A stretch of 64,000 nucleotides of DNA from Legionella_A sp963772805 (GTDB lineage Bacteria > Pseudomonadota > Gammaproteobacteria > Legionellales > Legionellaceae): the NCBI GenBank assembly GCA_963772805.1, contig CAVYYU010000005.1, positions 361,964 to 425,963 of the forward strand, read 5' to 3'. The notes below the pieces were generated by a model. That model was not told the origin of the DNA and ran no database searches. It was given only the letters and a program-made list of their open reading frames with translations. Numbering within the stretch: the stretch's first letter is position 1; every line of letters starts with the position of its first letter. Position numbers and translations under genes: made by a program. This document shows, in pieces, positions 26,354-34,005 of the stretch.

Positions 26354-28978
26354 TTAAAGAAGACGCATGATTGAGTTCAATAATGCTTCACTTGTTGAAT
26401 TGGATTTAATCAGCGCCTGGCTTACGAACTTCGCATAGTCTTCATTGAGTTGCATGTCTGAAAACACAAGGATAGGCGTATGAGATTTAGCCAATAAAGG
26501 CAATATTTCAATGCCATTTCCATCTGCCAACACTAAATCCAAAATAATTAAATTATAATCATTTTTTTCAAACATGTCCCTGGCTTCGCTCAAGCTATTG
26601 GCTGTCGTTACAGAAGCATGCTTTTCAAGTAACACGCCCACAACATGTTGAATATCAATGTTATCTTCTATGTGCAAAATCCGAGGAATACTTGAATTGT
26701 TTTTTTTGTTAACTCGATTGATTGACATGAGTAATTTACTAAAATCAATGGGTTTATCAAACCAATCTATGACGGAAATAGCGTCTCCATTTAATAGCGA
26801 CTCCCCAGTCTGTGCGATGACGGACAGTACAATAATGTGTAAATCACTGGTTTTCTCATTAGCACGTAACTCTCTGATGAAAGAAATGCCATCTTGATCG
26901 GGTAATATTAAATCGAGTAATAGAGCATGATAATCGTGCTCTGCCAATAATTCTTTGGCTTTAGCAACCGTATCAGCTACATCTGCTATAAATCCTGCAG
27001 ATTCTAAAAGTACTTTAAGATATTCTGATTGGTTTTGATCATCTTCACATATCAGTAGTCTTTTTTTAACCTCATAAGTTTCAGTTGAACCTGTTTTTTT
27101 TGAAACAGGATTATTATGAGCGATGGGAAGATCGAAGTAGAAGGTTGTCCCTTTATTTGGTTTGCTAACAAAATCCAAGGTTCCACCCAGTTTCTCAATA
27201 ATGGTTTTGCTAATGTTCAAACCTAAACCGGTACCACCTTTACCACGAGTATCTGAAGAGTCTTCTTGTGAAAATTTTTGAAAAATACGCGATTGGAATT
27301 CTTTTGAAATACCAGGCCCATTATCTGAAACCGATACACGCACAGCCGAATTAATCCGTTTTATCCCCACGGTAATGGTGTCGTCTTTTGGCGAAAACTT
27401 ACATGCATTTGAAATTAAATTGGCTAGTACTTGCATTAAACGGCCTGAATCTACATGTACTTGAGTGGATGATTTCGGTTGGATAAATTCTAAAGATAGG
27501 CCAAATTTATCGGCATACATTTTGTTAGCGGCAATTGATTCGGCGACCAACTGATTGAGATCATGTATTTTTACTTGGAAGTCCATTTTTCCAGCTTCAA
27601 TTTTTTCTATGTCCAGGATATCATTAATTAATAAAAGCAATCGCTCACAGTTGTTATTGGCAATATCAAGAAGCTTCTTGGCTTTTTCTGGGAATTCACC
27701 CATTACCCCGCTCACCAATAGTCCCAATGATCCTCGAATTGAAGTAAGGGGGGTTCGTAATTCATGGCTCACGATGGACACAAATTCATTCTTTAGTTTT
27801 TCTGTTCTTTTTAACGCCGTTATGTCATGAATGACCGCAACTGCCCCCAGGTTTTTCCCATCCGTATTCATAATGTTTTGCCCTGCAAACACCACATTAC
27901 GTACCACATTGTTTTTAAATGTCATGATGAGTTCAACGTCATGAGTTGATGTGCCTTTTAGAGCAAGGCTCAGTGGCATATCCTTTTTGTGAAGGGGTTT
28001 ATTATCCATGGTAGACAAGCTGAAATAATCAGATAAATCGTCCAGAGTCATTGTTTCTTTAGTAGAATTTATGTTTTTTTTCAGGCTGTGATTCAATACT
28101 GTAACTCGACCATTTGCATCACAGGCTATAATTCCATCTTCTAAATTATCCAGCATTGCTTTTAAAAAATCTTTTTCATTTTCTATAGCGGTTATCATTT
28201 TCTTATAACTATTTGACGCAGTTAAAGCTAAACTGGTAATTAATGCGGCAATTCCTGCGATGTAGAAAGCCAGGTAATTAGGTTGAATAGCTTGATTGTT
28301 TGAGGTCATGACATGAGAAAAAATAGGGGTGAATACCGCTGCGGCCATCCCTGTATAATGCATGCCACAAATAGCGACTCCCATGACCAAGGCACTAATG
28401 ATTTTAAGATTGAATTGCCTGTTATTTGATCCTTTGTTGCTCTCTAATGCCAAATAAAGTGCGGCTTCAGAGGCTGTAATACCAATAAGTATGGATAGAA
28501 AAAAGAGCCAAGGTAAATAGTGAATGTTAATATGGATTTTCATCCCCTCCATACCCATATAATGCATAGTGGATATGGCGAGCCCTACGATAATGCCACC
28601 CAGAGCAAGCTGGAGGATTGAATAATTTTTTTTCTGTAGAATAAACAGTGCGAGGGCTGAGGCAAGAATTGCCATCAATAATGAGGCCACCGTCCAATCT
28701 AAATCATATTCCATTGGCATAGGCATAACAAAAGCTAGCATGCCAATAAAATGCATAGACCAGATTCCAGCGCCCATTGTGAATGCACCACCTGCAAGCC
28801 AATATATTTTAGCGCGTAGACGTCGCTCAGCACGAAGCCTGCCTACAAGGTTGAGTGCTACATAAGAGGCGAGAACAGCGACCACATAGGACAATCCCAC
28901 CAATACCAGATCATACTTGCCACTTATTGCATCAGCGGGAATAACGCCCGATTGAAACCAACTTGGAAAGCTCGTCAT
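26354..28978 (-). CDS. MHYT-domain hybrid histidine kinase with two C-terminal receivers
   Basis: 874 residues. The N-terminal seven-helix MHYT sensor (about 20-260) contains MHFIGM, MHYMGM and MHYTGM, motifs proposed to bind copper and sense diatomic gas or redox state. A PAS-like segment follows (about 270-390). Kinase core: H-box VSHELRTPLTSIRGSL, N-box LISNACKFSPKDD, G boxes VSDNGPGISKEF and RGKGGTGLGLNISK. Two receiver domains follow: LLICEDDQN with LLLDLILPDQDG, and ILHIEDNID with IILDLVLADGNG. First gene of a three-gene minus-strand cassette with the CheY-like and Hpt-GGDEF genes. Confidence 0.93.
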   Translation of the reverse strand: MTSFPSWFQSGVIPADAISGKYDLVLVGLSYVVAVLASYVALNLVGRLRAERRLRAKIYWLAGGAFTMGAGIWSMHFIGMLAFVMPMPMEYDLDWTVASLLMAILASALALFILQKKNYSILQLALGGIIVGLAISTMHYMGMEGMKIHINIHYLPWLFFLSILIGITASEAALYLALESNKGSNNRQFNLKIISALVMGVAICGMHYTGMAAAVFTPIFSHVMTSNNQAIQPNYLAFYIAGIAALITSLALTASNSYKKMITAIENEKDFLKAMLDNLEDGIIACDANGRVTVLNHSLKKNINSTKETMTLDDLSDYFSLSTMDNKPLHKKDMPLSLALKGTSTHDVELIMTFKNNVVRNVVFAGQNIMNTDGKNLGAVAVIHDITALKRTEKLKNEFVSIVSHELRTPLTSIRGSLGLLVSGVMGEFPEKAKKLLDIANNNCERLLLLINDILDIEKIEAGKMDFQVKIHDLNQLVAESIAANKMYADKFGLSLEFIQPKSSTQVHVDSGRLMQVLANLISNACKFSPKDDTITVGIKRINSAVRVSVSDNGPGISKEFQSRIFQKFSQEDSSDTRGKGGTGLGLNISKTIIEKLGGTLDFVSKPNKGTTFYFDLPIAHNNPVSKKTGSTETYEVKKRLLICEDDQNQSEYLKVLLESAGFIADVADTVAKAKELLAEHDYHALLLDLILPDQDGISFIRELRANEKTSDLHIIVLSVIAQTGESLLNGDAISVIDWFDKPIDFSKLLMSINRVNKKNNSSIPRILHIEDNIDIQHVVGVLLEKHASVTTANSLSEARDMFEKNDYNLIILDLVLADGNGIEILPLLAKSHTPILVFSDMQLNEDYAKFVSQALIKSNSTSEALLNSIMRLL

Positions 28979-29084
28979 ATGTACGTCCCTGTTATATTAA
29001 AACCAATTTTAAATATCCATGTCATGAACTATATCATAATAATAAAGTTCAGGAAGACCGGGGTTTGATCGATATAGAGCGACG

Positions 29085-30341
29085 TTATAGCGTGACCACA
29101 GGCAGTTCAGACCATTGTGTTGTATAACTTGGCGATTTTAGTTGAGCAATGCTTGACCACGGCTTGTTGTAGCCTTCGGCTGCCAAGCGAATGGTGCTGC
29201 TGCCAAATTTGCAATTGATGCTGTCAATGATGTTCATAAATTGTTCGGTTCGCTGCTGCGCGTTGGAGGAGGGTTGATTAAATAAATCCATTTGCAGGTG
29301 ATGGCGAGGCGTTAAATCCCCCAGCTGTATTCCCACTTTTTTATATTGAATAGCGGTGCGATATATTTTTTGTAAACAAAATTTTGCACATTGCGTCAGG
29401 TAGCGAATGTCATCGGTTGGATGAACCAACCTGAAATCAATCGTATTGTAATATTGCGGCTGATCATATCTAAAGCGATTTGCATAGACCGAGACACTTA
29501 GGTGCTGGGCAAGAAGGTGCTGATTGCGTAATTTTTCACAAGCCCGGGCGCAATGACTGCTGATTGCTTGCGCTAGATGTTTATATTCAGTTTGCATGAT
29601 ACCGAATGAGCGTGAGGAGATGATGTTTTTTTGTGGTTCCTCAACTGCAAGTTTTGCACAGGGGATACCATTTAACTCCAGATGAGTACGTTGCAACATC
29701 ACGTTAAACTGATTTTTAATGGCAACGGGATCCGCCACGGCTAAATCCTGTGCGGTATTTATTCCATGTTGCAGCAATTTTTTATGCCATGCGCGGCCAA
29801 CGCCCCATACTTCGCCAACGTCGATACGTTGCAACCAGTTTTGTGGTTCACGAAGATTAAATACTGGGATCACAAGTTCCTTTTTGGCAATGTGATTGGC
29901 TAATTTGGCGAGGGTCTTGGTTAATCCAATCCCAATCGAGGTTGGGATCCCTGTGTGGCGTAATATGGTTTGCTGCAAGTCCTTACAAAAAACATCATGA
30001 TAGGATTGATCCAGTGAGCTTAAATCCAGGAATGCCTCATCAATTGAGTATATTTCAACATGCGGCCAGTTTTCTTCAATTACGTTCATTACGCGCTGTG
30101 ACAGATCACCATACAGGGTATAATTTGAAGAAAATACGCGCACGTGGTGTTGCTTGCAAAGTGCTTTTATCTTGAAATGAGGAACTCCCATGGCAATTCC
30201 CAATGCTTTTGCCTCATTGGATCGCGCAATCACGCAGCCGTCATTATTGGATAATACAACGATAGGCTCGTTCCTCAAGTCTGGCCGAAACAGGCGCTCG
30301 CATGAGGCGTAAAAATTGTTGCAGTCAACAAGGGCAAACAT
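29085..30341 (-). CDS. umuC: DNA polymerase V catalytic subunit UmuC
   Basis: About 418 residues, Y-family translesion polymerase. Start placed at MFALVDCNNFYASCERLF, where the ATG overlaps the umuD stop by one base. Active-site motifs: FALVDCNNFYASCER, LSNNDGCVIARSNEAK and EIYSIDEAFLDLS (SIDE). C-terminal little-finger region and a UmuC tail (LTPRHHLQMDLF) are present. It copies damaged DNA with cleaved UmuD' as partner. Full length. Confidence 0.95.
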   Translation of the reverse strand: MFALVDCNNFYASCERLFRPDLRNEPIVVLSNNDGCVIARSNEAKALGIAMGVPHFKIKALCKQHHVRVFSSNYTLYGDLSQRVMNVIEENWPHVEIYSIDEAFLDLSSLDQSYHDVFCKDLQQTILRHTGIPTSIGIGLTKTLAKLANHIAKKELVIPVFNLREPQNWLQRIDVGEVWGVGRAWHKKLLQHGINTAQDLAVADPVAIKNQFNVMLQRTHLELNGIPCAKLAVEEPQKNIISSRSFGIMQTEYKHLAQAISSHCARACEKLRNQHLLAQHLSVSVYANRFRYDQPQYYNTIDFRLVHPTDDIRYLTQCAKFCLQKIYRTAIQYKKVGIQLGDLTPRHHLQMDLFNQPSSNAQQRTEQFMNIIDSINCKFGSSTIRLAAEGYNKPWSSIAQLKSPSYTTQWSELPVVTL

Positions 30342-30862
30342 CAGCTCACCTGATGAATAACGTGCGTGACCACACCCCAAATTACCAAATCCTGCTCATC
30401 AGTAATATCAATTGGTGCATAAGCGGGATTTTCTGCCAGCAATTTGACTTGATTATGTTGGCGCGACAAGCGTTTGACGGTTAATTCGCCATTGATGGCC
30501 GCGATCACAACTCTCCCATGTGTCGCTTCCAGGCTTCTGTCGACCACCAACATATCCCCAGACTGAATACCTGCATTGATCATCGAGTCGCCTGCTGCTT
30601 TTACAAAAAATGTCGCGGCAGGGTGTTTGATTAAATGGGTATTCAAGTCGAGTTTTCGTTCAATGTAATCATCCGCTGGTGAGGGGAAGCCCGCGCGTAC
30701 AGTGCTTGAATACAGTGGCAGCTCATAGACTGGGCCGTCCTCAAGAAAGGCATGTATATCGTTGATGCGCGACAGGGGAATCCGTACAGATTTGGTGCTT
30801 TCACCATATTTACCCAACCCTTTGGGACGTCCTGCACCCGCTCTTGCTCCGCCATGCTTCAT
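30341..30862 (-). CDS. umuD: UmuD-like protein with N-terminal DNA-binding-like extension
   Basis: About 173 residues from MKHGGARAGAGRPKG, longer than classic UmuD (about 139). The C-terminal S24 peptidase domain has the nucleophile Ser in AAGDSMINAGIQSGDMLVVD and the general-base Lys in GELTVKRLSR; a likely self-cleavage site is the Ala-Gly in VRAGFPSPAD. The N-terminal extension (GRPKGLGKYGESTKSVRIPLSRINDIHAFLED) reads like a ribbon-helix-helix strand and helix. The ATG at 30862 is preferred because an upstream start would lie in the promoter palindrome. Translationally coupled to umuC. It may repress its own promoter as the extended UmuDAb of Acinetobacter does; this is inference. Confidence 0.9.
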   Translation of the reverse strand: MKHGGARAGAGRPKGLGKYGESTKSVRIPLSRINDIHAFLEDGPVYELPLYSSTVRAGFPSPADDYIERKLDLNTHLIKHPAATFFVKAAGDSMINAGIQSGDMLVVDRSLEATHGRVVIAAINGELTVKRLSRQHNQVKLLAENPAYAPIDITDEQDLVIWGVVTHVIHQVS

Positions 30863-30873
30863 ACAATGCCATT

Positions 30874-30900
30874 TTGATAAGTGTACACTTATCAAGTATA
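30874..30900 (-). promoter_or_regulatory. umuDC operator candidate: 22-bp perfect palindrome overlapping the start site
   Basis: A perfect inverted repeat with 11-bp arms, TTGATAAGTGT / ACACTTATCAA (30874-30895). Directly upstream on the minus strand is a -10-like TATACT (30895-30900), so the palindrome covers the expected start site. It is not the E. coli LexA box (CTG-N10-CAG). Its outer TTGA/TCAA halves are a plausible dimeric repressor site. Confidence 0.7.
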
Positions 30901-30927
30901 AACGCTGTTTGCATTTTTTGCACTAAT

Positions 30928-30961
30928 ACAAAAAACAAAGGCCACTTAAAAGTGGCCTTTG
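30928..30961 (-). terminator. Intrinsic terminator
   Basis: A 12-bp stem (CAAAGGCCACTT / AAGTGGCCTTTG, 30936-30961) followed on the minus strand by TTTGTTTTTTG, a good U tract. It separates the candidate RNA from the umuD promoter. Confidence 0.85.
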
Positions 30962-31004
30962 TCCGGGGCAAAAAGCCTCACCCTTATGGAGTGAAGTAGC
31001 CCTT
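30928..31004 (-). ncRNA. Candidate small RNA or structured umuD leader
   Basis: A good promoter (31011-31038) is followed by about 77 nt ending in a strong intrinsic terminator (30928-30961). The predicted RNA folds into a 5' element: outer GGGC/GCCC pairing enclosing an 8-bp helix CUUCACUC / GGGUGAGG with a CAUAA loop, and then the terminator hairpin. No open frame of note lies inside. It could be an independent sRNA or an attenuated leader upstream of umuDC. I do not recognise a known RNA family. Confidence 0.5.
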
Positions 31005-31010
31005 ACTTTA

Positions 31011-31038
31011 AGTATAGACAGTCAGCCAGAAAGATCAA
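31011..31038 (-). promoter_or_regulatory. Promoter of the candidate small RNA
   Basis: Minus strand: -35 TTGATC (31033-31038), 16-nt spacer, -10 TATACT (31011-31016). Confidence 0.6.
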
Positions 31039-31056
31039 GTTTTATACAGTTTTTGT

Positions 31057-31096
31057 GGGTATGTTGGGTTGCTTTTATTTTTAACCCAACATACCC
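31057..31096 (-). terminator. Hairpin downstream of MFS gene
   Basis: A 14-bp perfect stem (GGGTATGTTGGGTT / AACCCAACATACCC) with a 12-nt AU-rich loop, 22 nt after the stop of 31118-32413. No U tract follows on the minus strand. Confidence 0.55.
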
Positions 31097-31117
31097 AAAC
31101 CATGGCAAGTAATCGAG

Positions 31118-32413
31118 TTAATGCACGGTTATAACTTGTTCGTTAGAGCGGCAATGCGTTTCTTCAATAAATAGCAGGGTTAATAACGCTAAGATCAAAG
31201 ATACCGGCAGGATGGATAATGATAGGTGATAACCCTGTATGGAGAATTGATGCAAACCATTGCTCGTCAGTTCGCCATTCCAGGTCCAATCCAGTAGTGC
31301 ACCAACTACGGGTTCAAACAAGGCTTCGCATACCGAGTCAAATGTATTCATAATTCCCATGACGGTAGCGGCAAGTACTATCGAGAATAATTCACGAATC
31401 ATGGCAAAGCTTGTAAAAAAGCCACTCGCACCGAAGCCAAAGAAAAACAGCAGAACCACTAATGTAAATAACGTCTGGTTTGGGTTGTAAATCACCAGTA
31501 ACAAACAGCATAAAGCGGAGAATGTACCAAAAAAAAGAATGGGTTTTCTTCTCCCCATGAAGTCGGAGAGCCATCCCCAAAAGGGTGCACCCAAAGCAAA
31601 CCCGATAAAAATACAGGAGATTGCCATGGCAGCATCGGTTCCGGAAAGTTCATAGGCGCTCTCTAAAAATGGTACTCCCCATAAACCGCCAAATACCGAT
31701 ACGGGTGCAAAAGCGAGCCCGCTATATAATGACAAAAGCCACGTTTGTTTATTGCGAATAATGGGCCACAACAGGGCGCTTATTTTTTCATTCGTCTTCG
31801 GTTTGTGAGCTGGATTTTCTGGCTTATCCCGAAGAACAGCGTAATAAATAATGCCCAAAAAAACACCCATCAAACTGATGATTTCAAGGGCTTCGCGCCA
31901 GCCGACATTCCTCACCAGAAGCGATAACGGCATTTGTCCGCCAACCGCACCCAGCATAGCAGCCGTCATGAACATGCCAGATACTAAGGCGAAGCGTTTT
32001 GGCGGAAACCACACAACCGCTAGCTTGAAGCAAGAAACGGCAGCAAATGCAGCGCCCGCGCCCATCATTGCTCGGCTCGCACAGGCAATCCAAAGTGTAT
32101 CGGTTTGGGAAAATACAAACGTGCTGATGCTGCACAGAAAAATAGCAGCTGTTGTTAGCAGTCTTGGGCTATATCTATCCAGCATAATCCCTACTGGAAT
32201 TTGCATAATCAAATAAGCATAAAAATAAAATGCTGACAAATTTCCAAGTCCGGCGCCATTTACTTGGAAGGCTTCCATTAAGTCACCGGTCATCACGCTG
32301 GGTGATACCTGGATTAAATACTTATAAAAGAAGAAACTCGCAGCGATTGTCCAAACGATCCATGGGTAGGCTTTGCTTAGCCATTTGCTCTTATTGTTTA
32401 ACGTGTTCACCAT
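31118..32413 (-). CDS. MFS transporter
   Basis: 431 residues with 12 predicted membrane helices. The MFS signature loop between helices 2 and 3 is present (QIPVGIMLDRYSPRLL), and a repeat of it follows in the second half (FWGWLSDFMGRRKPILF). It is of the kind common in Legionellales for amino acid or metabolite uptake; the substrate cannot be read from the sequence. CAGGAG precedes the ATG. A 280-nt leader with a Val/Leu-rich mini-gene and strong hairpins lies upstream, which may hint at control by a branched-chain amino acid. Confidence 0.9.
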   Translation of the reverse strand: MVNTLNNKSKWLSKAYPWIVWTIAASFFFYKYLIQVSPSVMTGDLMEAFQVNGAGLGNLSAFYFYAYLIMQIPVGIMLDRYSPRLLTTAAIFLCSISTFVFSQTDTLWIACASRAMMGAGAAFAAVSCFKLAVVWFPPKRFALVSGMFMTAAMLGAVGGQMPLSLLVRNVGWREALEIISLMGVFLGIIYYAVLRDKPENPAHKPKTNEKISALLWPIIRNKQTWLLSLYSGLAFAPVSVFGGLWGVPFLESAYELSGTDAAMAISCIFIGFALGAPFWGWLSDFMGRRKPILFFGTFSALCCLLLVIYNPNQTLFTLVVLLFFFGFGASGFFTSFAMIRELFSIVLAATVMGIMNTFDSVCEALFEPVVGALLDWTWNGELTSNGLHQFSIQGYHLSLSILPVSLILALLTLLFIEETHCRSNEQVITVH

Positions 32414-32509
32414 AACTCCTGCTGGCTTGGGGGAAGAGCGCTCGCTGTAACGATAAATGCGGTGCTCTCTTCGCGCAATAATTAAGTATTTAGACCCTGC
32501 GTTATCTGC

Positions 32510-32552
32510 TGCTACCCCACCCTGAGGCGGGCAGATAACGAGTTAGAGGGCG
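32510..32552 (-). promoter_or_regulatory. Leader hairpin after the mini-gene, possible attenuator
   Basis: Perfect 10-bp arms (CGTTATCTGC / GCAGATAACG) begin right after the mini-gene stop; an inner CCGCC/GGUGG pairing could extend the stem. There is no clear U tract after it, so it is more a candidate control hairpin than a proven terminator. A second imperfect stem (AAGAGaGC / GCgCTCTT) lies nearer the MFS ribosome site. Boundaries are approximate. Confidence 0.45.
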
Positions 32553-32695
32553 GGCCGGCTCAGAGCTGAAGAGAGGGTAAAGGTAACCACCACCACGAAA
32601 GAAGACAGTAATGAAGAGACGAGCACTTTTGCAGCAGTTAATGTGCTGTGAATTGGATAAGAAATACTGTTGGTGGGCGAGGATCTCAAATTCAT
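32543..32695 (-). CDS. Candidate leader peptide, 50 aa, Val/Leu/Ser-rich
   Basis: A short frame, MNLRSSPTNSISYPIHST..., whose second half is AKVLVSSLLSSFVVVVTFTL, with four consecutive Val codons (GTG GTG GTG GTT). It is followed at once by a stable hairpin and, further on, by the MFS gene on the same strand. This layout resembles amino-acid attenuation leaders such as ilv leaders. The ribosome site is weak (ATAAG). A consensus-like -35 TTGACA (about 32747) lies upstream with a weak -10. It could also be a chance frame. Confidence 0.4.
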   Translation of the reverse strand: MNLRSSPTNSISYPIHSTLTAAKVLVSSLLSSFVVVVTFTLSSALSRPAL

Positions 32696-32844
32696 CTTAT
32701 ATATAACGCGTTAAAATTAAATGCTATCTTTTTATTCAATATATTGTCAAGAAATAAATGTGATGGATTTTATAGCATTTAATACTATTTCATACTAGAT
32801 TAGCAGCTTAATATTGAAACCAATTTTTTCTGGAGACACTATTC

Positions 32845-33183
32845 ATGAATACTATTAGCAAGGGCAATACATTGCGTGTTGTTGTGTGTGCTCTGAGTCT
32901 TTTTACCAGTGCAGCCTGTGATGCAGGGCATGGCAGGGCCGAACACGGTCATGGTGGCTATTACAATGATGGCGGCAGGAGAGAGCACTACCATGGTGGG
33001 GGTGGTGGATATGGTTGGGGTGGATTCTTTTTTGGTGGTGGAGACTACTATAACCGCGGAGGTTGGGAGGGGCCTAATATTATTATTAATGTACCTGGCC
33101 CACGCCAATACGTTCCTGTATGCCAAACCTTCGAGGTGTGTGATGCGTATGGAGAGTGTTGGCTAGAAGATCGTTGTGAATAG
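32845..33183 (+). CDS. Small secreted Gly/His/Tyr-rich protein
   Basis: 112 residues. N-terminal signal peptide (RVVVCALSLFTSAAC, possibly a lipobox at SAAC), then a low-complexity region rich in Gly, His and Tyr (GHGGYYNDGG, YHGGGGGYGWGG), and a C-terminal block YVPVCQTFEVCDAYGECWLEDRCE with four Cys that probably form disulfides. GGAG precedes the ATG. Function unknown; Gly/His-rich secreted proteins may bind metals or the cell wall. The end overlaps the upstream codons of the GNAT frame. Confidence 0.75.
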   Translation: MNTISKGNTLRVVVCALSLFTSAACDAGHGRAEHGHGGYYNDGGRREHYHGGGGGYGWGGFFFGGGDYYNRGGWEGPNIIINVPGPRQYVPVCQTFEVCDAYGECWLEDRCE

Positions 33184-33190
33184 TCCCGCT

Positions 33191-33652
33191 ATGATTGATT
33201 TTAAATGGTTCACATTCAAAGCGTTAACTAATGAGCAACTTTATGCAGTGATGAAATTGCGCGCAGAAATTTTTGTAGTCGAGCAGCACTGTCCCTATCT
33301 TGATCCAGATGGTCGCGATGCAGCAGCCTTTCATTTGCTGGGCATGGATAACAGTCAATTAGTGGCATATCTGCGTTTATTCCCGCCTACGAGCGTATCG
33401 AATCATATTGTGTTTGGTCGGATAGTTACGTGCCAATCTGTGCGGGGCCAAGGCTATGGACAACAATTAATGCAGACGATGATAGGGTATTGTGAGGATA
33501 ATTATCCAGGCATTGCGATTAGGTGCTCTGCACAGCACTATTTATTGAAATTTTATAACCACTTTGGATTCGAGGCATACGGGGATATGTATCCAGAGGA
33601 TGGTATTCCCCATATAGCCATGCAAAAAAATTCAGACGCGTCAGGATGCTGA
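33191..33652 (+). CDS. elaA: ElaA-like GNAT N-acetyltransferase
   Basis: About 153 residues. ElaA-type beginning (FKWFTFKALTNEQLYAVMKLRAEIFVVEQHCPYLDPDGRD) and the acetyl-CoA loop GRIVTCQSVRGQGYGQQLM (RxxGxG/A). The C-terminal FYNHFGFEAYGDMYPEDGIPHIAM is typical of ElaA. Its natural substrate is not known for the family. ATG 33191 is preferred; GTG 33176 would overlap the previous gene. No clear ribosome site, so it may be coupled to the upstream gene. Confidence 0.88.
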   Translation: MIDFKWFTFKALTNEQLYAVMKLRAEIFVVEQHCPYLDPDGRDAAAFHLLGMDNSQLVAYLRLFPPTSVSNHIVFGRIVTCQSVRGQGYGQQLMQTMIGYCEDNYPGIAIRCSAQHYLLKFYNHFGFEAYGDMYPEDGIPHIAMQKNSDASGC

Positions 33653-33811
33653 TTATTTTTTGTGGTGATGTTTGGCGTGTGTATTTTTGTCTTGTTTAGG
33701 TTCTGATTTTTCCTGATGGGGTGTGTCTTTTCCCACGGGATGTTCAGCTCTGTTTTGATCGTGTCGGCGAGCATCTTGTGATTCATTACCGAAATTTTTA
33801 TGACGAGTCAT
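33653..33811 (-). CDS. Small hydrophilic Lys/His-rich protein, 52 aa
   Basis: Begins MTRHKNFGNESQDARRHDQ and ends KNTHAKHHHKK; wholly polar and probably disordered. A strong ribosome site (TTAGGAGATT) precedes the ATG at 33811, which supports it over the ATG at 33844. Similar small charged proteins in related bacteria are often stress or stationary-phase proteins, but I do not recognise this one. Convergent with the GNAT gene; its stop is adjacent to that gene's end. Confidence 0.6.
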   Translation of the reverse strand: MTRHKNFGNESQDARRHDQNRAEHPVGKDTPHQEKSEPKQDKNTHAKHHHKK

Positions 33812-33934
33812 TTTGTAATCTCCTAATGAGTTAAAATTTGTCATGTCTCAGAATTTAAGGTTAGGTGTGATTGACCAAAATAGCAAATTTCGGCCTGGAG
33901 AAAAAACACTTGATTAGAAGGGTTTCAAGAAAGG

Positions 33935-33977
33935 ACACACATATTTATCCACAGATTCTGTGGATAAATATGTGTGT
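33935..33977. repeat. 43-nt palindrome with two inverted DnaA-box sequences
   Basis: Perfect 19-bp arms around GATTC. Each arm includes TTATCCACA (33945-33953 on the plus strand; 33959-33967 on the minus strand), a consensus match to the DnaA box. It lies 29 nt beyond the stop of the symporter gene (minus strand), where it could equally be a transcript 3' hairpin, although there is no U tract. Confidence 0.75.
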
Positions 33978-34005
33978 ATGGATGGTATAAAACTAGGGGG
34001 CTAAA

